From: Beroe ovata
Taxonomy: Eukaryota; Ctenophora; Nuda; Beroida; Beroidae
Length of the DNA stretch: 31,960 nt
Reading direction: 5' to 3'
Assembly: GCA_946803715.1 (NCBI GenBank)
Contig: CAMPET010000027.1
Span: 4,556-36,515, forward strand
Position 1 is the first letter of the stretch, and each line of letters starts with the position of its first letter. Shown piece after piece: positions 23,809-31,960 of the stretch. The notes below the pieces were generated by a model. It worked only from the letters and a program-made list of their open reading frames with translations. It searched no databases and was not told the DNA's origin. The translations under genes were made by a program, and so were the position numbers.

Positions 23809-25100
23809 ATGACTGAAGTACCAGAACATCATGTAAAGGGAGAAGTTTGCTTAACAAGACCTGTATACAGGGCTCCTAACACTCCTAATGGCGTTAAGGT
23901 AAAGTGTCTTCGATCTCGATGAGAAATTCTACTATTTAGCAGAGCCCTTGATCAATGTTAATTGTTTTTATCCCTTCAGGCATACACTGTGAGTCAAGAG
24001 TCGTGTTACTTGTTGATCCAGCATGTTCCTGCCCTCAACTTGTCGGAAGAATTGGCTAGATTGATCTCCAATTCCGGTACGCTTATCAGGTAAACTGTGT
24101 TACACTGATTTATGAGGCGTTCTGCAAACTGCAACACTTCCCTTGATAGTAATTCTCACTTGAGGCATTTTTATCAACGTAACACACTTGATTTGCCTCT
24201 TCAGCTTCGAGAAAGTTGACGGATTCCCTTCTGAAGAGTTCAGGGACGCTTTCTTGGCGAAATACACCACTCTTGCTTCGGCTAGGTACCCCAGGTTCAC
24301 TGAATGAAACAATTAGGGTGCTTATTTTGAGGACTTAACATAGTTCACTCTATAAGATATGTGAAGAAAACGTTCGATGATCGGCCATTCTATGGGAGTA
24401 ATTTGCATATTTCCTACGCCCCTGAAAAAGAAACAGTCGACGAGACGAGAGTTAAGCTGGAATCTTACAGAAAATACGTTGCTCATTTCAGATACAGCCA
24501 GGTAAAGCCATTGAATCCGTACATGAAGTCAATTCAACATGATATTAATCTTATCCCAATTACTATTATTGCTTTTCACCACAGACCGGTGTTACAGAGA
24601 CGATGAAACGTCCACAGATGAAAGGAAGAGATTCACTACGAGAACCTAGTTTTACTGAGATAGCCACGCTTACAGCATCCTCTGATGACCCCAACATCTT
24701 TCCCAGGACCCCAATAACCCCTCCCTCCTTCCAAACTGGTGTAGCATCTACTACACTGACAAAAGAATGTAGTAGACCTGCTGAAAGTCCTACAAATTCT
24801 GTTGAAGAGAGCGCCACCTCTTCCAGCATGATCCCCAAAAGTCCACGGATTTCATCTGCCAATCCTCCGACCCAGCATTTCAGTGGCGTGGTCACACCTT
24901 TCTTCCCTGTACCCAGACAAGTGAAAATAAGGCAGGGTTTTCGTGGACAAGAGAGGTGTCAGAACCTCTTAATCAGTCAAGATCTCCTCAAAGACACCCC
25001 AAATCCCCAGGAATTGCCCATTGTTTCTCAGGGTGGGGAAGACAGTAAGAAAACTGTGGAACCGAACCTCAAAAAGCCAAAAAAGAGGCGGCGTATATGA
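23809..25100 (+). CDS. RBM48: RNA-binding protein 48 homologue (minor-intron splicing factor)
   Basis: RBM48 is a divergent RRM protein that works with ARMC7 in splicing of U12-type introns. The five exons are 23809-23898, 23980-24089, 24205-24285, 24357-24501 and 24585-25100 (TGA), giving 313 residues in one frame; the human protein is about 367. Family features are the N-terminal CLTRPVYR (human CETRPAYR), an RRM at about 30-115 with SCYLLIQHVPA as RNP2-like strand and FLAKYTTLASAR as RNP1-like strand, and then NLHISYAPEKETVDETRVKL, the RBM48 signature after the RRM (human LLHVCYAPEFETVEETRKKL). The long last exon codes a Ser/Thr/Pro-rich tail ending in a basic KKPKKRRR stretch, a likely nuclear signal. 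The start is the first ATG in frame, nine residues before the conserved part. Confidence 0.9.
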
Positions 25101-25411
25101 CTTGTCGAGAAGACAGGTTTGTTTTCTTCTTTTGCGATTAGTCCTGAAGATTTGAAGTCTTCGATTTTCCATGTCCATGTGTGATTGGATTTGCGGTTAA
25201 TTTTCAATGTTTCAGATCATTCCTGACCGATCTCTCGCGTCTTTTTTCTATAGCTCACTTCTATAGATATTAGATAGCTCACTGCTTGTCTGGCGATGCC
25301 AGACCGCTGTTGCAAGCTTATTCTCTGTCTGAGAATATGGAATTGGAATAAGTTAGTGCCGCGCGCGAAGCGATACTCTCGACAGGGTCAATCATCTATC
25401 GACCCAGATAT
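25101..25411. other. Region downstream of RBM48, no gene seen
   Basis: Non-coding sequence with a small perfect hairpin GTCTGGCGATGCCAGAC at 25288-25304, leading into the GC-rich repeat block. No AATAAA was found close to the RBM48 stop codon. Confidence 0.45.
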
Positions 25412-26044
25412 CTGCGTGACCCAGATACTCCGCGCGCGCTGCGCGTCTCCTTTCTACGACTTTTCAGTTCACTGAGTAGAATAGGGGCGCGCAACGTGTG
25501 CACACTCTGTGACAGTGAAGTGGAAGGTCGTTCTCGGCGCGAGCATAGCAATAGCATGCTTAGTGAGCTTGCTCGCGCCGCGTCTTGTTTGCCTAATGAT
25601 ATTTAAAGGATATGATAACTCCCTGTCGCGTCGGCCTCGCTCGCGACGCGGAATTTCACCCCTAGCGGGTAAAATTCCGCGTGCAGCGACGCGAGGGTGG
25701 TTGTCGGGTTAAGTTGCTATTGCGCGGTGCATGCTAGGTGCTTAGCTTATATTATCTAACCAAAACTTGGCAACGCCACGCGCGCGGCGCTTACCGGCTA
25801 TGTTATTTGACCACGCGCTCCACTGTTTGCTGTTTCTTGCGCGCGCGCCCTCAATCGCGATGAGGGCGCACGCGACCCGCGGTATAGTATAACTGCAAGA
25901 GACATGGCCGGATCAAGAACACATCTGCAAGCGCGCGCGGCTTTGCACACGTTGCGCGCCCCTGTTCTACTAGTACTCAGTGAACTGAAAAGTTGTAGAA
26001 ACCACGGAGACGCGCAGCGCGCGCGGAGTATTTGGGTCACGCAG
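25412..26044. repeat. Large GC-rich inverted repeat with about 95-bp arms
   Basis: The left arm (25412-25503) is the reverse complement, with few differences, of the right arm (25945-26044). Shared strings in the left arm are GCGTGACCCAGATACTCCGC, TACGACTTTTCAGTTCACTG and GGGGCGCGCAACGTGTGCAC. The 441-bp spacer holds further CpG-rich hairpins, such as GACGCGGAATTT paired with AAATTCCGCGT near 25637-25683, and GCGCGCCCTC paired with GAGGGCGCACGC near 25841-25875. This could be a foldback or MITE-type element or a pair of inverted copies of one repeat. No terminal duplication was established. Confidence 0.75.
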
Positions 26045-26220
26045 CGCGGGAACACGCGCAGCGCGCGGAGTATTTGGGTCACGCAGCGCGGGAACACGCG
26101 CGGTTATAGCTACGTGTGCACGACCCTTGTCCGTCAATTCGAACCAGATACTGATAAGGTGTAATTGTAAAGGCCCGGCCGTTCCCGCGCTGCGTGACCC
26201 AAATACTCCGCGCGCGCTCA
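26021..26220. repeat. 42-bp direct repeat plus an inverted copy, GC-rich
   Basis: GGAGTATTTGGGTCACGCAG occurs at 26025 and again at 26067, a 42-bp tandem period including GCGGGAACACGCG. Its reverse complement, CTGCGTGACCCAAATACTCC, occurs near 26189-26208, followed by CGCGTCTCCGTGG and GCGCGCAACGTGTGCAC. This is at least a fourth copy of the module seen in the 25412-26044 inverted repeat. Confidence 0.8.
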
Positions 26221-26582
26221 GCGCTGCGCGTCTCCGTGGGCGCGCAACGTGTGCACAAAGGCGCGCGTTGCACTTGCTGGCACATTATGAATTATCATTT
26301 ACGAACTAGTGAACTACTACGAAGTTCTGGGACCTTTCAAATGTAGATTAGACTAATTAAGTGCACAATGGAGTCGCGCATAGTTACGTGTGCTCGTCGT
26401 TAATTCTCGCAACTCAGAACTCGCATTATTATAAAACTCGCATATTGATATTGAAAAACTGAATATTATTTCACAATAACAATTTATAACAAAGTCAAAT
26501 AATGCTATCAGTATCAATTGATCATTTTTAAATCCGAATTCCGAGATTAAACATACTCATAGTGTAAGTGAACATGAAGCTT

Positions 26583-26677
26583 GAATTCTTAAAATCTATA
26601 AATGTCAACACGAAAGCACAAAAAACTATGAATTCTCAAAAAAACACATATGTCAACACGAAAACACAAAAAGTACT
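26583..26677. repeat. 47-bp direct repeat, two copies
   Basis: GAATTCTTAAAATCTATAAA at 26583 and GAATTCTCAAAAAAACACAT at 26630 head two units, each carrying ATGTCAACACGAAA followed by CACAAAAA. AT-rich, no coding role seen. Confidence 0.7.
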
Positions 26678-26782
26678 CAGTCCGATGCAATCTATTGTAA
26701 TTGATATTACGTTCAGATTGATTTCATAAACTGTGTCCAGGTACCAGTACCAGCCACTCAGAGCTGGGCCGTCGTACTCATA

Positions 26783-26850
26783 GTTACACCATGGATGTTA
26801 CACCATGGATGTTACACCATGGTTACACCATGGTTGTCATGGTTACGCTG
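26783..26850. repeat. 14-bp GTTACACCATGGAT minisatellite
   Basis: Three to four units of GTTACACCATGG(AT) repeat head to tail, followed by GTTGTCATGGTTAC (26833-26846), a form close to an RFX X-box. The array may be a simple repeat that only happens to resemble such sites. Confidence 0.75.
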
Positions 26851-27062
26851 TGCACAATGTGTTCGCGGCTTCTAGTCACTTCTCAGTTCTCGTCCTCCTT
26901 CACCCTGAAATAAAACTGGGATTACCTTGATAAGATTATGAAAGAATGTTTGATACAAATTGAAATACAGTAGGTCAAGGTGAAAGTGCTGTGGCCCGCC
27001 TCCCTTTATCGTTGGAGTTAACGTGCAAACAGGCTGGCGCCACACAGCCTGCCTCCCTCGGC

Positions 27063-27290
27063 CTAACACTTGTTGACAAAGCCACAGCCAAGTGAAAATA
27101 GCTCGGAGTGAAGCACGAAGCGGGGATAACTCTCCACGTAGTCAACTTTCTTCTCTAATTGAGTCCTTGTCTCTGTGGAATGGATAACTATCCGGAACAA
27201 GAAGTCTTCAGCGCTATCGTGGTCTCCGTTCTCCGTTATTGACCGCTTTTGATCTCTGTTCTTCTTTGATCTCTGTTTTTGAATTTTCAT
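27063..27290 (-). CDS. Possible minus-strand exon, unknown protein
   Basis: A 75-codon minus-strand frame ends in TAG at 27063-27065. The last ~55 residues have balanced, protein-like composition (for example ENGDHDSAEDFLFRIVIH and YVESYPRFVLHSELFSLG), while the beginning is Lys/Arg-rich and grades into the purine-rich strand of a low-complexity region. I recognise no family and found no convincing partner exon, so this may be a chance ORF. Confidence 0.18.
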   Translation of the reverse strand: MKIQKQRSKKNRDQKRSITENGDHDSAEDFLFRIVIHSTETRTQLEKKVDYVESYPRFVLHSELFSLGCGFVNKC

Positions 27291-28075
27291 CTTTGGTCTT
27301 TTTTCCGTATTCTTTATCGTTGTTCTTTGTTCTTTTTTTCCATTCTTTATCTAATTCTCCGTTCTTCTTTTTTGTTCTTTCCCATAATTCTATTTTTCTT
27401 CATATTTGGTCTTCATTCTTCTTTCTTCATCAGTATTCTTCGCTATTCTTCATCTTTGTTTTTCGTTCCTCCTTTTGTTCTTCATTTTTAGTCTCCACTC
27501 GCTTCTCTGTTCTTCGGTTTTAATCTTTGTTCTTCTTCCTTTATCTTTGTTCTTCGTTTATCTTCTTTGGCCCTTCTTTATCACATAAATTCACAAGGCT
27601 TTACTTCACAAAACTACACCTCACAATTGTACAACACTTCAACTTACCTCACCTCACTACACTACACTTCAATTAGCCTCACCTCACCTCACTTAACTTT
27701 AATTCACATGTTCTTTATCTTCAGTCTCCTTTCTTCTTCTTTTTGTTCGCCTTTGATCTCTGTTCTTCTTTCTTTATCTTCGTTCTTTGCCTTGTCAGTT
27801 CTTTTTCTTTCATATCTTTTTTCTTCATATTCATTCTTTGTTCTTCTTCCATTATCTTTGTTATTCGTTTTTTTCTTCGCTCTTTATCCTTGTTCTTCAT
27901 TCTTCGCCTTTTTCTTAATTCGTCATCTTTGGTCTTTGTTAGTTATCACTTAACCTCACAAGACTCCACCTTACAGTTGCTCAGCACTTCAAGTTAAATT
28001 AACATCACCTCACCTCATTACACTTCACTGCACTTCACCTCAATACATTTCACCTCACTTATTTTCACAGCAACA
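27237..28075. repeat. Composite low-complexity block, two [TCTTTGTTCTTC]+[CTTCACCTCA] units
   Basis: Plus-strand pyrimidine-rich DNA built from ATCTTTGTTCTTCTT-like words (27237-27585) is followed by TTCACCTCACCTCACTTAAC-like words (27586-27711). The pair then repeats (27712-27947 and 27948-28075), each join carrying a similar ATCACxTAA..TCACAAG phrase. The Phe/Ser-rich reading frames across it follow from composition and are not called as genes. Confidence 0.75.
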
Positions 28076-28196
28076 GTCACGAAGCCTCACCACACACTCG
28101 ACGTGCATTTCCTCACTACACTACCGGGGAAATGCTAAAGCCGTTTTTTCGAAAATCAAACTTGATTTTAAAACGTGATTCGTTAGTTGTGTGAAC

Positions 28197-28360
28197 ATGG
28201 CAATACGATGATGAAGAATTGATCCCACCTTATCGCCCGATACCTCGGCGTGCGTAACCTCGACGTTCAAAACCTCGGCGTTCATAACCTAGACGTTCAT
28301 AACCTCGATGTTCATAACCTCGACGTGCATTTCCTTGCGATCAATCCTTCATCATCATAT
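28197..28360. repeat. Foldback unit A: inverted arms around a 15-bp array
   Basis: The left arm CGATGATGAAGAATTGATC (ending 28224) pairs with the right arm GATCAATCCTTCATCATCAT (28339-28358). Between them are about six units of AACCTCGACGTTCAT (28245-28335), a 15-bp period rich in CGACGT and CGTGCAT. A diverged second unit lies about 830 bp to the right. Confidence 0.8.
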
Positions 28361-28449
28361 CAACCTATCCACCCAACAAACATACGCTGTGATTCGAGGG
28401 AAATTGAATTCTCGAGAAACCGCAGCGTTACCATAATCTTACCTCGCTG

Positions 28450-28625
28450 CAGCACACTTCTCTTCACTCCACTTCACTTCACTTCACCTCGCTTCACTTC
28501 AATGCAGTTGCACTTCACTGCAATTCACTTCACCTCACAAGGCTTCACTTCACAACACCACACCACACTTTATAACCTCACTGCATTGCACTCAATTCAC
28601 TCATCTTCACAGCAACAGTCATAAC
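28450..28625. repeat. TTCACTTCACCTCA low-complexity tract
   Basis: Tandem TTCAC/CTCAC words follow ACCTCGCTGCAGCACACTTC, the same junction seen beside unit B at about 29240. No gene is supported. Confidence 0.7.
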
Positions 28626-29030
28626 AAATTGCGGAACGAAATGCGGACACGGGAACAGAACAGACAGGAGCAGAATACTAACTAAGGAATACAGCGGGAA
28701 CTAGTAGAAAATAGGGACAACACAAAATTCTACAATGAAAAATCAACAGTGAGTAGAGATCGTCAGTGCTTTGAATTTGTTTCTCAAGTAGTGTTTTAGA
28801 ATTTATCAAAAGATAGAGAACAACCGAATTAATTATATGGATTATATCAATTCAATTTTGAATTCACATCAATGGACATNTTAACTGTTCACTTAACACG
28901 TCACCTCACGTCACTTAACCTCACAACGCATCAATCGTAATCGATCATGCTATGGTAACGCTGTAGTTTATCGAGTATCAATAATCAGTATCAAAGTCGA
29001 GATTGTGTTAGGTTTAGTCAAGTGAACACG

Positions 29031-29164
29031 GGAATACGGTGATGAAGAATTGATCATACCTCGTGCGTAACCTCGACGTGCATAACCTTGACGTCAAAAT
29101 TCTCGACGTGTATTACCTTGACGTGCGAAACCTTTTGATCAATTCTTTATCATCGTATTGCCAT
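29031..29164. repeat. Foldback unit B: second copy with inverted arms and 15-bp array
   Basis: The left arm GGTGATGAAGAATTGATC (29038-29055) and right arm GATCAATTCTTTATCATCG (29137-29155) enclose five degenerate 14-15-bp units of the AACCTCGACGTGCAT type. The flanks match those of unit A: GTGAACA before it, and TTGAATTCTCGAGAAA, GCGTTACCA and AATCTTACCTCGCTGCAG after it. The whole module, not just the array, has therefore been duplicated. The right arm is complete here (through ATTGCCAT) and pairs better with the left arm of unit A than with its own. Confidence 0.78.
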
Positions 29165-29239
29165 ATCAACTCAACAAATATAAGCATACATCAGAGGGAT
29201 ATTGAATTCTCGAGAAAAACCGGCGTTACCACAATCTTA

Positions 29240-29375
29240 CCTCGCTGCAGTACACTTCACTCCACTTCACATCATCTCACTCCACTCTACTCCACTTCAC
29301 ATCATCTCACTTCACTGCTCTACAATCCACTTCACATCATCTCACTTCACTTCACAAGGTTTCACTTCACAGTGA
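29240..29375. repeat. CTTCACATCATCTCACTTCA tandem tract
   Basis: About four units near 25-35 bp built from CTCCACTTCACATCATCTCA follow unit B, in the same relative position as the tract after unit A. Confidence 0.7.
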
Positions 29376-29725
29376 AAAACATAATCTTACTCGGAAGAAA
29401 CAACAGAATAGAAAACTCGCTAGTAGACAGTACAGACAGGACCTAGTACAGCAAAAAATGCAGATTCACCGCAATAATATAGGTGATAATCAGTTCCAGA
29501 TTTGCTTGTAAGAAGTAGTGTTGTAAATTGAAGTGATTATAAATGGGAAGATCAAGATCATTAACATACAGAACATTCATTTCACAGGAAGTCATCACCT
29601 AAATAAAGTTCACTAAGTGTCTCGACTTAACTTTGGCTACCTGATTTCCCAGAGCTTCGCTTGATCATCTTAAACAACCGTGTCTTCGAATGATGAAGAT
29701 CTGAAATGGGGAATGGGATTACACC

Positions 29726-30342
29726 TCATCTTCCAGCACCCGGCACCAAAACACTAGGCAGGTCACCTTGCCGGAAGGAAGATTGTGCTGGAGGAATTAG
29801 TGGTGGTGTCAACATCGGATCGGAGTGCCAAGCGGTGTCAAGGTTTGATAAAATCTGAAAATTAGGATTATCAAACTGATCGATAACGTAAGAATACCAA
29901 AACAGAACTTTGCGACAACACCAAATAAAAAATCTCACCTGTGTGAGCTGAAGCTGCCAGATGGAGATTCGGAGCGTCACGTCCGGCGGCGTGTCAAGCG
30001 GTGTCCAGGCGGCGTGTCAAGCGGTGTCCAGGCGGCGTGTCGAGTGGAATCCACTGTCATGCGAAATCATCACATGAAAAGAAAGGTTAACATTAGCACA
30101 AGAAATAACACCCTGTTTCGAAAAGGATGGGTCCCTTACTGTGAAAAAAGGTTATGAGAATAAAGAAACTCACAACAAAAACATTAGATGAATACAGATA
30201 ATTCTTACCTTAAATGCTCTTCTCTTTCTTTGATACAAACCCATTTCTTCAGCTCTCCCCTCACAAGGCGTTGATCGGTTCCGATGGTTGCGTGAAAATA
30301 TACGGATATGGTTAGTAAGACATAAACAGATATAATATGACC
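29726..30342 (-). pseudogene. Three minus-strand exons of an unidentified gene; middle exon frame broken by a 23-bp repeat
   Basis: On the minus strand, exon 30342-30209 follows the acceptor CTCTCTCTCAG, reads through RAEEMGLYQRKRRAFK and ends at AAG/GTAAGA. The next exon, 30053-29939, follows GCATGACAG, starts WIPLDTPP, reads VTLRISIWQLQLTQ at its end, and stops at CAG/GTGAGA. The last exon, 29854-29726, follows ATTTTCAG and ends GDLPSVLVPGAGR then TGA. Introns are 155 and 84 bp, typical of this window. Splice phases fit all three exons, except that three copies of a 23-bp unit (29985-30053) shift the middle exon by 46 bp and bring stops. With one copy, the frame would run WIPLDTPPDVTLRISIWQ. 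I do not recognise the family. It could be a pseudogene, a length-variable allele, an assembly error, or a gene using another acceptor. Upstream exons were not resolved. Confidence 0.4.
29985..30053. repeat. 23-bp tandem repeat, three copies
   Basis: GGCGGCGTGTCAAGCGGTGT(CCA) occurs at 29985 and 30008 without change; a third copy at 30031 has four or five differences. It lies wholly inside the putative minus-strand exon 29939-30053. The diverged copy abuts the splice acceptor and is probably the ancestral coding unit. Confidence 0.95.
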
Positions 30343-30351
30343 CTGAGAGAG

Positions 30352-30437
30352 AGTGTTAGTGTACCTGTAGGGAAATAGTGTTAGTGTACCTGTAGGGGAA
30401 GAGTGTTAGTGTACCTGGAAGAGAGTGTTAGGTGTAC
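30352..30437. repeat. 25-bp tandem repeat of splice-acceptor-like modules
   Basis: AGTGTTAGTGTACCTGTAGG-type units start at 30352, 30377, 30402 and 30424. Read on the minus strand, each holds CACTAACAC (branchpoint-like), a short pyrimidine run and CTACAG/GTAC. The array lies directly upstream of the acceptor used by the minus-strand exon 30342-30209. Confidence 0.85.
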
Positions 30438-30475
30438 AGGACTAACTTAACCTACCAAATTTTACGCGATCGGAC

Positions 30476-30539
30476 GGGCTTGCCAGCCCCACCCCCCAAT
30501 AACAAATGGGCTTGCCAGCCCCACCCCCCAGTAACAAAT
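30476..30539. repeat. 32-bp direct duplication
   Basis: Two adjacent copies of GGGCTTGCCAGCCCCACCCC..AACAAAT (30476-30507 and 30508-30539) differ at a single base (AATAAC versus AGTAAC). Confidence 0.92.
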
Positions 30540-30563
30540 AATAACAAACAGTACGCACTTACC

Positions 30564-31540
30564 GTTGCTGGAGCTTGTATAGGTGATATATTACACTAAC
30601 CTACCTAGAAGCGTGCGGTGCTCGTGCGAACCCTAAGCTAGATATTCATAGTATATGATATTCATAGGATATACCTGAAACAAATACACAATTGCTGCCG
30701 ACTCACGAAAGAGGTGACTGGTACCCACTCCCTCATTTCACGCTATGGAGTAAATCGACACTGGCCTGTTTTAACCCATAACGTGAGACACTCAGAGTGA
30801 ATACCATGGTCAACTCCCCGAGAGTAGGGCAGAAAACAAATGCCATAACCAAAACCAATGCGAAAATGAGGTCAAGAAAGGGTGGTAATACGGAAGGTTT
30901 TGGTGATGGCATCAGAACGGTACCCAAGTGAAAGTTTATTGGAGAAAGCCAATAAACTATTTAATAGAGCTAGGCAAAATCTACCTATGTAGTTCAATAA
31001 ATCTCTAAGAGAGCGGGGTGGGTTGTGAATTGGTGTAAAATAGTGAACGATAAATAGAAATAATGAATAAAAATCAAATATTGCCAGCCCCGGGTAAGAG
31101 GTTTTCACTTTTCCATCTCAATCCTCTATTCCATAATCAGATTCCTAATTAACAAGAAACGACGATAGCTGCACTAACGTTGCCTAACCCATTAACATAG
31201 CACATACCGTACCCATTCCATTAACATAGCACTCACTGTGCCCATACCAATTCCATCATTTTAACTTAAACCAGACCGCACACAATTGTGCCCAGAAATA
31301 TCATAAACCCGGGGTAAAAATAATTTAACTCTCGCCTATAACCTGAGTGGTTTCCTCGTTAAGTTACTATTAATGCTCACGATGAGCCCCTTGTACATTC
31401 AAAATGAGGAAAAGCAGATAAATTAAATCAAACTGGAAACTACATTCAATGTTTTCCCAAATGAAGCCATAGCCTAAAAAGCCTTAGATGAGATGAAATT
31501 CTCCCCAATCTTGTAATGGATCGATTGCGCGCCGTGCACG
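30564..31540. other. Region with no supported gene
   Basis: A strong minus-strand donor-like site (CAACG/GTAAGTGCG, exon side ending at 30563) suggests an upstream exon of the unidentified minus-strand gene near 30564-30610, but I could not fix its frame. An imperfect direct repeat CCATTAACATAGCAC occurs at about 31189 and 31220. Otherwise the sequence is AT-rich with chance ORFs. Confidence 0.4.
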
Positions 31541-31676
31541 CGCACTGAAACCAAATTACCTTGTATATTGTAAATTAGGTACTTAAAAAGTCAAAATTAC
31601 AATACATAAATACAAAACCAAATCACAATAAACCTAATTACAACATACAAATACTGTAATTTGGTTCCAATGTGCG
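31541..31676. mobile_element. Short MITE-like foldback element
   Basis: The ends ACTGAAACCAAATTAC and GTAATTTGGTTCCAATG are near-perfect inverted repeats. The inner strings GTATATTGTAAATTAGGT and ACCTAATTACAACATAC also pair, so about 40 bp of each side folds back. The element is about 136 bp, AT-rich and non-coding. No clear target-site duplication was established. The remaining sequence to 31960 shows nothing I can name. Confidence 0.5.
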
Positions 31677-31960
31677 TCAAGACGCGTATCCGACCATCCC
31701 AAAATCAGGGGGCCCAAGCGTACGCAAGGCTTACCGTGGAGAACACTCCAGTGAGAACCTTCTTATAGTATGTGGATCTCCAATTCAAGGAGACATGACA
31801 GGCAAGTTCGACTCCCTGCCTGGCCCAGACGAACTGACGAAACGAGGCCGCCGGGGATGAACAGCGGGGAGATGGTCCGAATGCTCACCGGGGCCCATAC
31901 AGGCACCCAATTCACAGCAGATTGTGACGAACATTACCTTCTAGGGGTCTGACAAATGGC

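Noticed and set aside
26872-27069. Minus-strand frame ending in GEGGRELRSD with an apparent acceptor
   Set aside because: The only internal donor-acceptor pair would give a 21-bp intron, which is too short. There is no homology or partner exon.
27239-27997. Long Phe/Ser/Leu-rich open frames
   Set aside because: They come from pyrimidine-rich low-complexity DNA, overlap in several frames, and lack any domain or splice context.
28245-28335. Regular 15-bp repeats resembling a CRISPR-like array
   Set aside because: Units are contiguous with no unique spacers, and the window is clearly nuclear eukaryotic DNA with spliced genes.
28250-28624. Open frame with NLDVH repeats, and a similar one at 29063-29446
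   Set aside because: The peptide repeat is just the translation of the 15-bp array. The two copies diverge with no sign of protein constraint, and the frame runs into low-complexity DNA.
30733-31108. Minus-strand hydrophobic frames resembling membrane segments
   Set aside because: Hydrophobicity follows AT-rich composition; two overlapping frames compete and neither joins to the supported exons at 29726-30342.
31770-31952. Open frame with MLTGAHTGTQF, faintly like the end of a LINE reverse transcriptase/RNase H region
   Set aside because: Only a few residues resemble that motif, and no reverse transcriptase or Cys-His context is present in the window.

Overview
The window reads as nuclear DNA of an intron-rich, compact animal genome. 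It has GT-AG introns mostly of 60-400 bp, short intergenic gaps, many dinucleotide microsatellites, four isolated N bases, and animal-type genes for morphogenesis, centrioles and lipid signalling. Gene compactness and protein divergence suggest an invertebrate, possibly an early-branching animal such as a sponge. This is inference; nothing in the sequence fixes the species.

Layout, left to right. (1) 63-11569 (+): the C-terminal ~1,619 codons of a Furry (FRY) homologue in about 30 exons, cut by the left window edge. One intron (5317-7443) carries a 553-bp tandem repeat, and nine exons (8100-10991) encode a long Ser/Thr/acidic insertion just before the conserved C-terminus. (2) 12576-20629 (+): a CENPJ/CPAP/SAS-4 homologue in about 19 exons, with the FLKRGEGIARF motif, a central coiled coil and the C-terminal TCP10/G-box. 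(3) 21682-23349 (+): an intronless sphingosine kinase, 555 residues, catalytic motifs intact. (4) 23809-25100 (+): an RBM48 homologue in five exons. (5) 25101-31960: about 7 kb dominated by repeats. These are GC-rich nested inverted repeats (25.4-26.3 kb), pyrimidine-rich and TTCACCTCA-rich low-complexity DNA (27.2-29.4 kb), two related foldback units with internal 15-bp arrays, and short tandem repeats. Inside it lie three convincing but unidentified minus-strand exons (29726-30342); the middle one is thrown out of frame by a 23-bp tandem repeat.

The four identified genes all lie on the plus strand and are separate transcription units. FRY (NDR-kinase scaffold and spindle/polarity factor) and CPAP (centriole elongation) share cytoskeletal biology, sphingosine kinase makes sphingosine-1-phosphate, and RBM48 supports minor-intron splicing. 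The reading frame stays consistent across all deduced exons of FRY, CENPJ and RBM48, which supports the models. The most interesting non-genic signals are a duplicated RFX X-box-like palindrome in a CENPJ intron, the open frames kept in the 553-bp repeat, and the 23-bp repeat that breaks the unknown minus-strand gene.
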